Shown in pieces: positions 1 through 5,285 of a stretch of DNA of 8,573 bases. A program made the translations under genes and the position numbers. Numbering within the stretch: the stretch's first letter is position 1; each line of letters starts with the position of its first letter. The stretch spans positions 1 through 8,573 of the forward strand of contig JAUMMZ010000041.1 in assembly GCA_031296755.1 (NCBI GenBank), written 5' to 3'. Source of the DNA: Collinsella sp. (GTDB taxonomy: Bacteria > Actinomycetota > Coriobacteriia > Coriobacteriales > Coriobacteriaceae). The notes under the pieces are model-generated. The model did no database searches. It was not told the origin of the DNA and saw only the letters and a program-made list of their open reading frames with translations.

Positions 1-33
1 ACCGAGAACTCGAACTTCTACCTCAACTTGTGA
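1..33 (+). CDS. C-terminal tail of an unidentified gene upstream of lacB (partial)
   Basis: Frame 1 reads ten sense codons (TENSNFYLNL) and then TGA at 31-33. All ten codons end in C or G, the third-position bias of the real genes here, so this is probably the true end of a coding gene cut by the window edge. It lies 22 bases upstream of lacB on the same strand, so it is likely in the same operon. lacA, the partner subunit of LacB, is the usual neighbour in this position. However, the visible tail does not resemble the C-terminus I know for LacA, so the identity is left open. A phosphotransferase component or another lac-type gene is equally possible. Confidence 0.5.
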   Translation, partial: TENSNFYLNL

Positions 34-55
34 ATTCAGACGAAAGGACGTTCTG

Positions 56-580
56 ATGAAGAAGACCATCGCAATCGGTTGCGACCATATCGTTACGGAC
101 GAGAAGATCTATCTGGCCGACCGCCTGGAGCAGGCTGGCTATAAGGTGCTCGACTGCGGCACCTACAGCCACACCCGTACGCACTATCCCATCTACGGTA
201 AGGCCGTGGGCGAGGCTGTTGCCAGCGGCAAGGCCGACTTTGGCGTGGCCCTTTGCGGCACCGGCATCGGCATCACCAACGCCGTCAACAAGGTTCCCGG
301 CGCTCGCTGCGCCCTGGTTCGCGACATGACCTCTGCCCTGTATGCCCGTCGCGAGCTCAACGCCAACATCGTGGGCTTTGGCGGCAAGATCACCGGCGAG
401 TTCCTGATGGCCGACATCATGCTTGCCTTCCTGGAGGAGCCCTACGACAAGACTCCCGAGCACGATGCCCTGATCGCCAAGATCGATGCCTGCAATAAGG
501 CCGACGCCGAGGCTCAGGCCGACCCGCACTTCTTTGACGAGTTCCTGGAGAAGTGGGACCGCGGCGAATACCACGACTAA
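56..580 (+). CDS. lacB: Galactose-6-phosphate isomerase subunit LacB
   Basis: LacB pairs with LacA to form the cytoplasmic isomerase that converts D-galactose 6-phosphate to D-tagatose 6-phosphate, the first step of the tagatose-6-phosphate pathway. The 174-residue product is close to the roughly 171 residues usual for LacB. It carries the family landmarks of the RpiB/LacAB fold: an N-terminal IAIGCDHIVTDEK (residues 5-17), DCGTYSHTRTHYPI (33-46), CGTGIGITNAVNKVPG (67-82), VGFGGKITGE (106-115) and a C-terminal EFLEKWDRGEYHD. Cys67 in CGTGIG sits where RpiB enzymes have their catalytic cysteine. The long C-terminal tail ending WDRGEYHD separates LacB from LacA and RpiB. The ATG at 56 follows a GAAAGGA ribosome binding site at 41-47, and no better upstream start exists. 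Its partner lacA is not visible in the window. Confidence 0.95.
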   Translation: MKKTIAIGCDHIVTDEKIYLADRLEQAGYKVLDCGTYSHTRTHYPIYGKAVGEAVASGKADFGVALCGTGIGITNAVNKVPGARCALVRDMTSALYARRELNANIVGFGGKITGEFLMADIMLAFLEEPYDKTPEHDALIAKIDACNKADAEAQADPHFFDEFLEKWDRGEYHD

Positions 581-586
581 GGAGGT

Positions 587-625
587 TCTGGCGTTCTACC
601 GAACGCCAGACCAGTCGACGCTGCG
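587..625 (+). repeat. TACC-loop hairpin element, copy 1 (after lacB)
   Basis: Six bases after the lacB stop codon, a perfect 10-bp stem (TCTGGCGTTC at 587-596, GAACGCCAGA at 601-610) encloses the loop TACC. It is followed by CCAGTCGACGCTGCG (611-625). The same 39-nt arrangement recurs after lacC at 1743-1781, with two stem pairs changed on both sides so that pairing is kept. No uridine run follows, so it is not an ordinary intrinsic terminator. It could be an RNA element (processing, stability or regulation) or a dispersed extragenic repeat; the function is unknown. Confidence 0.75.
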
Positions 626-777
626 AAGCCATCTGGCGGGCGAGCTGCTCTGATAACACTTTTGCTTGCTGAGCTCGTGTGCGTCGTTTTGGCGGTACCC
701 GGCATTCTGCGGCTTTTTAATTGACGGCTCGCGTTTCTGTGAGGGGCGCGGGCCGGTTTTCTAAACAGGAGTTCAAC

Positions 778-1713
778 ATGATTCTGACCGTTACCATGAA
801 CCCGTCGATTGATACGCGCTATCAGCTCGACAAGCTGATTATCGACGATGTTAACCGCGTGACGCCCGAAAAGACCGCTGGTGGCAAGGGCCTCAACGTG
901 AGCCGTGTGCTGCTGCAGTTGGGCGACGATGTGCTCGCGACCGGCCTGCTTGGCGGTCACATGGGTGCCTATATGGCCGAGCTCATGGATGCCGATGGCG
1001 TCAAGAACGACTTTGTGCCCATTGCCGGCGAGACGCGCATCTGCCTGAATATTCTGCACGAGGGCAATCAGACCGAGCTGCTGGAGAGCGGCCCGCAGAT
1101 CGCCCCCGCGGAACTCGAGGCCTTTACGGCCAAGTTCGCCAAGCTTGCAGCGAAGGCGGACGTTGTGACGCTTTCGGGCTCGCTGCCGCGTGGCATCGAT
1201 GCCGGCTACTACGCCGAGCTCGTAAAGATCGCCGAGGCTGCGGGCGCCAAGGTGCTGCTCGACACCTCGGGTGCATCGCTGGAGGCCGCGCTGGAGTCTA
1301 ACGCTAAGCCCGAGCTCGTAAAGCCCAACCTGACCGAGATTAACGGCCTGCTGGGTACGTCCTTTACGACCGACGATGTCGATGCCCTGCGCGAGGCTCT
1401 TGCCGCCGACGGCCGCTTTGCCGGTATCCCCTGGGTTGTCGTTTCGATGGGCGCTGCCGGCTCGGTGGGCTTCCATGAGGGTCGCGCGTTCCGCGCCAAG
1501 ACGCCCGCGATTGCGGCTGTGAACGCGACGGGTTCCGGCGACTCGACCATCGCCGGCTTTGCGCATGCCATTGCTGCTGGTGCCGACGACGTCACGGTGC
1601 TCAAGACTGCCAATACCTGCGGCAAGCTCAACGCCATGGATCCCAAGACCGGCCACCTGGTCATGGACCGCTGGGACGAGATCTACAACAGCGTTGTCGT
1701 GACTGAACTTTAG
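778..1713 (+). CDS. lacC: Tagatose-6-phosphate kinase LacC
   Basis: LacC is an ATP-dependent sugar kinase of the PfkB/ribokinase family that turns D-tagatose 6-phosphate into D-tagatose 1,6-bisphosphate in the cytoplasm, the step after LacAB. The 311-residue product has the usual LacC length. It starts MILTVTMNPSID, typical of the LacC/FruK/PfkB group, and carries the substrate motif AGGKGLNVSRVL (residues 34-45), SGSLPRG in the middle, KPNLTEINGLLG, and the ATP/anion-hole motif NATGSGDSTIAGF with the catalytic base at Asp255. The stretches LHEGNQTE and TGHLVMDRWDEI resemble LacC more than FruK, and lacB next door supports that choice. 1-Phosphofructokinase is the main alternative. The ATG at 778 follows AGGAG at 767-771. 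A 197-base gap separates it from lacB, unusually long for an operon. The aldolase lacD is not in the window. Confidence 0.9.
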   Translation: MILTVTMNPSIDTRYQLDKLIIDDVNRVTPEKTAGGKGLNVSRVLLQLGDDVLATGLLGGHMGAYMAELMDADGVKNDFVPIAGETRICLNILHEGNQTELLESGPQIAPAELEAFTAKFAKLAAKADVVTLSGSLPRGIDAGYYAELVKIAEAAGAKVLLDTSGASLEAALESNAKPELVKPNLTEINGLLGTSFTTDDVDALREALAADGRFAGIPWVVVSMGAAGSVGFHEGRAFRAKTPAIAAVNATGSGDSTIAGFAHAIAAGADDVTVLKTANTCGKLNAMDPKTGHLVMDRWDEIYNSVVVTEL

Positions 1714-1721
1714 GGTTACGC

Positions 1722-1735
1722 GGTTTTACCAAACC
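1722..1735 (+). repeat. Small TACC-loop hairpin directly after lacC
   Basis: Eight bases after the lacC stop codon, GGTTT-TACC-AAACC forms a 5-bp stem with the same TACC loop as the two larger elements at 587 and 1743. The core GTTTTACCAAAC differs from GTTCTACCGAAC in the larger copies by one exchanged pair next to the loop. It stands seven bases upstream of the second large copy, giving two TACC-loop hairpins in tandem. Confidence 0.5.
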
Positions 1736-1742
1736 TATTGGT

Positions 1743-1781
1743 TCCGCCGTTCTACCGAACGGCGGACCGGTCGACGCTGCG
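1743..1781 (+). repeat. TACC-loop hairpin element, copy 2 (after lacC)
   Basis: A perfect 10-bp stem (TCCGCCGTTC at 1743-1752, GAACGGCGGA at 1757-1766) encloses TACC and is followed by CCGGTCGACGCTGCG (1767-1781). It differs from copy 1 at stem positions 3 and 5, and both changes are matched on the opposite arm. One more base differs in the 15-nt tail. It lies between the lacC stop and the lacC terminator, so it would be in the 3' untranslated part of the lac transcript. A TTG-initiated reading frame crosses it (1738-1932), but it has no ribosome binding site and I do not call it a gene. Confidence 0.75.
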
Positions 1782-1815
1782 CGGGCCGCAATTGGACAAT
1801 CTGACGTTCAACTTC

Positions 1816-1850
1816 AAGGGCGCGACCAGAAGGTCAGCGCCCTTTCGTTT
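1816..1850 (+). terminator. Intrinsic terminator of the lacBC transcript
   Basis: The arm AAGGGCGCGACC (1816-1827), loop AGAA, and the complementary GGTC-A-GCGCCCTT (1832-1844, one bulged A) form a strong GC-rich stem, followed by the interrupted T tract TTTCGTTT (1843-1850). It lies about 100 bases after the lacC stop, downstream of the hairpin elements, and points the right way for the lac genes. Confidence 0.75.
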
Positions 1851-1931
1851 CGCGTCACCTTGTCTCAAATGCGACCCGCTCGCTGTCCGTCCTCTACCTG
1901 CGGCGTTGTCTTGCTCCGGATGCGGCAGTTA

Positions 1932-1995
1932 GGGACGTTCCTTTTCTGCCGGCAGTCTGGGATATTCCTTGGGGTAGTCATTGGGGACGTTCTTT
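1932..1995 (+). repeat. Three spaced, partly decayed GGGAnnTTC repeats
   Basis: GGGACGTTCCTT starts at 1932, GGGATATTCCTT at 1959 and GGGACGTTCTTT at 1984, giving spacings of 27 and 25 bases. The third lies inside the left arm of the 58-bp palindrome. Between the first two is CTGCCGGCAG, itself a perfect palindrome. They look like remnants of one extragenic repeat family. Confidence 0.5.
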
Positions 1996-2031
1996 AATGA
2001 CTAGTCGTTTAAGAACGTCCCCAATGACTAC
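1974..2031. repeat. 58-bp near-perfect palindrome (REP-like)
   Basis: A 21-bp arm at 1974-1994, beginning GTAGTCATTGGGGACG, is matched exactly by its reverse complement at 2011-2031. The 16-base centre contains the self-complementary GACTAGTC and pairs further except for one T/T mismatch and one T/G wobble, so almost the whole element can fold on itself. There is no T run beside it. Its place between converging genes and its GGGGAC core resemble the dispersed palindromes linked to REP-associated tyrosine transposases. That link is from general knowledge and is not shown here. Confidence 0.8.
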
Positions 2032-2035
2032 ACTC

Positions 2036-2076
2036 AAAAACTGCGCCCGCCGGCGATGTTGCCGGCGGGCGCAGTT
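2036..2076 (-). terminator. Intrinsic terminator of the galKT operon
   Basis: On the minus strand a 14-bp perfect stem (CTGCGCCCGCCGGC pairing across 2041-2074, 6-base loop), extended by two A/T pairs, is followed by TTTTT (plus-strand AAAAA, 2036-2040). It lies about 46 bases after the galT stop codon and is oriented for galT. On the plus strand the stem is followed only by TTGTCTT, so it may also slow read-through from lacC. Confidence 0.9.
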
Positions 2077-2122
2077 GTCTTGAAGACGAAATGATCCGTT
2101 TTCCTCCGTCCCCAAGGGATCA

Positions 2123-3751
2123 TTACAGTGAGTCGATAAAGCGCTGTTGGGCGGCGCGGCCAGCTTCGTCCCACTTAAAGACGCCGGCGTTGTCGAGCAC
2201 GTGGCCAAATACCACGCCGACCTCCTCGTGCAGGATATCGATGGCGTTGTCGGCCGTAAGTTCGTCGGCGCGGCGGGCATAGACATCCTCGGCCCATGCG
2301 GCGTGGCTGCGGCATAGATCATCGCCCTCGAGCGCACCGGCAAGGTCGTAGCTGGCATCGGCCTTGGCTGCCAGCAGATGCTCGCGGACAGCGCCGAGCT
2401 CGGGAACCAGGCGCGGCGGAAGAATAGCCAGGCCCATGACCTCGATCAGGCCGATGTTTTCCTTTTTAATATGGTGATACTCGGCATGCGGGTGGAAAAC
2501 ACCCAGCGGATGCTCGTCGGTCGTGATGTTGCAGCGAAGCGCCAGGTAGGCCTCGTAGATCTCGCCGCCAGCATTGCCGCGGGAGTCGACGCGGCGGATG
2601 ACGGGCGTCACGGTGTTATGCGCAACGCCGTCGGCTGTGCGCGCGACGACGCCAACCGACTCATCGGTCCACTCGCGCCAAGCGAGGATAATCTTCTCGG
2701 CGGCGTCGAGCAGCTGGGCGCGGTCGTGCGAGCGCAGTCGCAGCACCGAAAGCGGCCACTGCAATACGGTGCCGCGGACCTGGTCAAGGCCGGGCACGCT
2801 AAACTGCGGGACGTCGGGGGCGTGGATCATGGGGAACTCGTGCGCGCCGCCCTGGAAGTGGTCGTGCGACAGAATCGAGCCGCCCACGATGGGCAGGTCG
2901 GCGTTGGAGCCAATAAAGTAGTGCGGGAACAGGTCCACAAAATCGAGCAGGCAGGTCAGCCCCTTGCGGTCGACGTGCATCGGGCGATGCTCGGAGCTCA
3001 TAGCAATGCAGTGCTCGTTAAAGTACGCGTACGGGCTGTACTGGAGGCCCCAGCGCTCGCCGTCGAGCTGGATGGGGATAACGCGCAGGTTCTGGCGAGC
3101 GGGGTGAGCGCCGCCGTCGGCTGCGGCGGAGCGTCCGGGATAGCCCTCGTTCTCGATGCACAGCTGGCAGGCGGGATACTTCTCACCCGTGTTCTTTGCG
3201 GCGCCGGCTGCGGCAATGTCGCGCGGGTCCTTCTCGGGCTTCGACAGGTTGATGGTGATCTCCAGGTCGCCCCAGTTGGTGGGGGTGCGCCATTTGATGT
3301 TGCGCGCGATGGCGGCGCGGCGCACGTAACCGGCGTCGCAGCACAGACCGTAGAACCAGTCGGTCGCGGCGCGGGGCTCGTTGACGCCCATGCGGCCGTT
3401 GAACTCCTCGTTTACAACCGAAGGCCTCGGCATGAGCGCGCCCATGATGCGCATGGCGATGCGGTCGCGGCCCGACACCGTGTCCTCGGCAGCACCGTTG
3501 GCAACGGCGGCCTCGGAAAGCGCGGCGAGCGTGCCCTCCAGGTCAAAGTCGGGCAGGGTATCGGGGTGCAAGAGCGAGAGTTTCTCGACCTGGAGCGCCC
3601 AGGCCATGTCGAGCGCCGGGCCCGTAGCACCGATGCACTCCAGAATGGTGTTGTATGCCCAGATGCGATCGTCCTGACCGATCATGGATCGATGAATGGC
3701 ATACTCAATCAGGCCTTGCGTGGCCTCGCACACGTCGGTCATTACAGCCAT
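2123..3751 (-). CDS. galT: Galactose-1-phosphate uridylyltransferase, type 2
   Basis: GalT exchanges UMP between UDP-glucose and galactose 1-phosphate, giving UDP-galactose and glucose 1-phosphate in the cytoplasmic Leloir pathway. The 542-residue protein is of the long type-2 class found mainly in Firmicutes and relatives, not the roughly 350-residue E. coli class. Visible marks are FYGLCCDAGYVRRAAIARNIKW (split: FYGLC from residue 133, AIARNIKW 147-154), NLSKPEKDP (168-176), a CxxC at Cys195/Cys198 in CQLCIENEGYPGR, QYSPYAYFNEHCI (237-249), the active-site block GGSILSHDHFQGG (290-302) with His296 and His298, and HPHAEYHHIKKENIGLIEVM (420-439). The start is the ATG ending at 3751, after AAGGGGG (3762-3768 on the plus strand, 10 bases away); a second ATG nine bases downstream is possible. 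It follows galK by 29 bases, so the two form an operon. Confidence 0.94.
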   Translation of the reverse strand: MAVMTDVCEATQGLIEYAIHRSMIGQDDRIWAYNTILECIGATGPALDMAWALQVEKLSLLHPDTLPDFDLEGTLAALSEAAVANGAAEDTVSGRDRIAMRIMGALMPRPSVVNEEFNGRMGVNEPRAATDWFYGLCCDAGYVRRAAIARNIKWRTPTNWGDLEITINLSKPEKDPRDIAAAGAAKNTGEKYPACQLCIENEGYPGRSAAADGGAHPARQNLRVIPIQLDGERWGLQYSPYAYFNEHCIAMSSEHRPMHVDRKGLTCLLDFVDLFPHYFIGSNADLPIVGGSILSHDHFQGGAHEFPMIHAPDVPQFSVPGLDQVRGTVLQWPLSVLRLRSHDRAQLLDAAEKIILAWREWTDESVGVVARTADGVAHNTVTPVIRRVDSRGNAGGEIYEAYLALRCNITTDEHPLGVFHPHAEYHHIKKENIGLIEVMGLAILPPRLVPELGAVREHLLAAKADASYDLAGALEGDDLCRSHAAWAEDVYARRADELTADNAIDILHEEVGVVFGHVLDNAGVFKWDEAGRAAQQRFIDSL

Positions 3752-3780
3752 GCCGCGTAAGCCCCCTTGTCAGAAATTGC

Positions 3781-4947
3781 CTAGTGGCGGGCAGAGCCCT
3801 CGCCCAGCCAGCTGTTCATCTTGGTGATAAAGGTGTCGACCAGATCGAGCGGCACAAAGGCCTGGATGGTGCCACCAAAGCCGCCGCCGTGGATACGGAC
3901 GGCGCCGCGGCCGTCGAGCACGTGCTCGGCCAGCGCCAGGGCATACATGGAAGGCTGCTCGGAGCCCAGCTTGGCAACGACATTCTGCAGGTACATGGCA
4001 GAGCTGGCGCCGGACTCGCGCGTCAGGACCAGGAACTGGTCAATGTCGCCGGCGTTCAGGGCCGCCCAGCGCTTATCGACCAGGCCGTTCTCGTACCAGT
4101 AGTGAACGGCGCGCAGGCAGGCGCGGTCGCCCAGCTTGGCACGCAGCTCGGGGAGCTTGGCGTCAAAGTCCGCCACGTTTACCTCGCACAGGCGTGCCTT
4201 GCCAAACTTGGCAGCGACGTCCTGCATCTCGCGCGGAACGGCGGCGTAGTCGTCGGTGGCGGCCACGTGGTCGGCGCCGACCTTAACGAGCACGAGCGCA
4301 TAGCCGTGATCCTCAAAGTTGAGCTCGAGCTTCTGGGTCTTAGGCTGGGCCTGGTCCTCAAAGTCCATGTAGGCAAGGCCGCCCAGGCACACAGCGGCCT
4401 GGTCCATAAGACCGCAGGGCTTGCCGTAGTAGTTGTTCTCGGTGCGCTGGCTCATCTGGGCGAGCGCGACGGGCTCAATGGCGGGCGCGCCCCAGAGCGT
4501 CTCCATGGCGCGGCCGTAAGCCGCCTCGACAGCAGCGGAGCTCGAAAGACCGCCGCCCGAGGGGACGGAACAGGTAAAGGCGAAGTCGAAGCCGTGGGGC
4601 TCAACGCCAAGGGCTGCGATCTCGTGCGCCATGCCGCGGACGAGGCTTGCGGACGTGCCCTTCTCGGACTTCTGAACATCCAGCGTGTCGAGCGTAATCT
4701 CAAACGTGGGGTAGCCCTCGTCGACGACGCGGACCTTGTTGGAGTCTGTTGCCACGGCGATGCCGTCGACGGCTACATCGAGCGATCCGGCGATAACGTG
4801 GCCGCCCTCATGATCGGTGTGATTGCCGCTGATCTCGGAACGCCCGGGCGCGTGCACGTAGAGCATCTGGCGGTCGTCGATGGGGCCAAACTCCTCCTCA
4901 AACAGTTTGGTGAGCGTGGCGAATGTCTTTTCGTCGGGGGTGGTCAT
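3781..4947 (-). CDS. galK: Galactokinase GalK
   Basis: GalK phosphorylates alpha-D-galactose with ATP to galactose 1-phosphate, the first committed Leloir step, and feeds GalT encoded just downstream. The 388 residues match the family length. All three GHMP-kinase blocks are present: the sugar motif APGRSEISGNHTDH (33-46, Arg36 and Asp45), the ATP loop PSGGGLSSSAA (129-139), and the C-terminal HGGGFGG (353-359). The catalytic base is Asp182 in GLMDQ, and Tyr234 lies in DDYAAVPREM. Residue 42 is Asn where classical galactokinases have Glu (GEHTD). The ATG at 4945-4947 follows GGAAAGGA (4953-4960 on the plus strand) by five bases and puts the first motif at the usual distance. The frame stays open to 5253, but that part is AT-rich operator DNA. 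Control by the divergent LacI-type protein is likely. Confidence 0.95.
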   Translation of the reverse strand: MTTPDEKTFATLTKLFEEEFGPIDDRQMLYVHAPGRSEISGNHTDHEGGHVIAGSLDVAVDGIAVATDSNKVRVVDEGYPTFEITLDTLDVQKSEKGTSASLVRGMAHEIAALGVEPHGFDFAFTCSVPSGGGLSSSAAVEAAYGRAMETLWGAPAIEPVALAQMSQRTENNYYGKPCGLMDQAAVCLGGLAYMDFEDQAQPKTQKLELNFEDHGYALVLVKVGADHVAATDDYAAVPREMQDVAAKFGKARLCEVNVADFDAKLPELRAKLGDRACLRAVHYWYENGLVDKRWAALNAGDIDQFLVLTRESGASSAMYLQNVVAKLGSEQPSMYALALAEHVLDGRGAVRIHGGGFGGTIQAFVPLDLVDTFITKMNSWLGEGSARH

Positions 4948-4991
4948 ACGGGTCCTTTCCTTGACGCCGGAGAGACTGGTCCGTGTCATTA

Positions 4992-5005
4992 TGAGTACGT
5001 TAACA
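4992..5005 (+). promoter_or_regulatory. LacI-type operator O1 (galK-proximal)
   Basis: TGAGTACGTTAACA has the CG centre and outer TG...CA of LacI/GalR-family sites. Together with the preceding TTA it forms a 17-base block (4989-5005) repeated exactly, in inverted orientation, at O2. It touches the -10-like CATAAT of galK (4988-4993, minus strand) about 45 bases upstream of the galK start, a position suited to repression. Confidence 0.75.
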
Positions 5006-5055
5006 ATATTGAGCACCACAAACCAGACGGTCGCGGCACCGCACGTTAAAGGGTA

Positions 5056-5069
5056 TGTTAACGTACTCA
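5056..5069 (-). promoter_or_regulatory. LacI-type operator O2
   Basis: TGTTAACGTACTCA is the exact reverse complement of O1, and the identity runs for 17 bases (5056-5072). The extended 16-mer at 5055-5070 has symmetric ATG...CAT ends. Its centre is 64 bp from that of O1, about six helical turns, which would suit DNA looping by a tetrameric regulator. Confidence 0.75.
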
Positions 5070-5178
5070 TAACACAATGTATCTCCTTTTTTGAGAATCT
5101 GGTAATCGGTAGAAATACAGTCGTGAACGGTGTTGCCGTATGGACATATGGAGCAAAAGAACCGCTGATAGAAAAAGT

Positions 5179-5192
5179 AGAGTACGTTAACA
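5179..5192 (+). promoter_or_regulatory. LacI-type operator O3 (regulator-proximal)
   Basis: AGAGTACGTTAACA matches O1 at 13 of 14 bases. Its centre is 123 bp from O2 and 187 bp from O1, and it lies about 94 bases before the GTG start of the LacI-type gene. The position suggests autoregulation or looping with O1/O2. Confidence 0.7.
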
Positions 5193-5285
5193 TGCGTCCG
5201 ATGATAGCGGGCCTCGGTGCGGGGCGTGTTTCCGCTCGGGCTGACATTCGCACTATTCAGATCTTGCGAGAGCGAAGGTGATTTT

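Larger units (their letters stand above)
1714..2122. other. Spacer between converging lacC and galT
   Basis: This 409-base stretch contains no convincing gene. In order it holds the small and large TACC-loop hairpins, the lacC terminator, a featureless part (about 1851-1915), short decayed repeats (1932-1995), a 58-bp palindrome (1974-2031) and the galT terminator (2036-2076). The open frames crossing it have no ribosome binding sites and no similarity I recognise. Confidence 0.7.
4948..5285. other. Divergent control region between galK and the LacI-type gene
   Basis: This 338-base gap is clearly more AT-rich than its neighbours, especially 4985-5195. It contains three near-identical LacI-type operators, the galK ribosome binding site next to galK and an AAGGTG ribosome binding site before the regulator. 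A weak -10-like CATAAT for galK lies on the minus strand at 4988-4993, with no good -35. I found no convincing promoter for the regulator gene and no extra gene. Confidence 0.7.

Noticed and set aside
721..750. TTGACG at 721 as a -35 box for a separate lacC promoter
   Set aside because: Nothing resembling a -10 box lies 16-18 bases downstream; that part is GC-rich.
721..777. Upstream TTG start that would lengthen LacC by 19 residues
   Set aside because: The ATG at 778 has an AGGAG site and gives the family's standard MILTVTMNPS N-terminus.
1738..1932. 64-residue open frame starting at TTG after lacC
   Set aside because: It has no ribosome binding site, runs through the hairpin element and across the lacC terminator, and has no recognisable features. 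Its partial likeness to the frame at 588 is explained by the nucleotide repeat.
2378..3760. Long plus-strand open frame opposite galT
   Set aside because: It is the antisense shadow of galT in GC-rich DNA, without a ribosome binding site or recognisable domain. The minus-strand frame encodes a clear type-2 GalT.
3655..5049. Long plus-strand open frame opposite galK
   Set aside because: Antisense shadow of galK; it also runs through the operator region and has no domain I recognise.
5041..5050. Possible fourth operator, GCACGTTAAA, between O1 and O2
   Set aside because: It keeps only the ACGTTAA core and loses the outer TG and CA, too weak to call.
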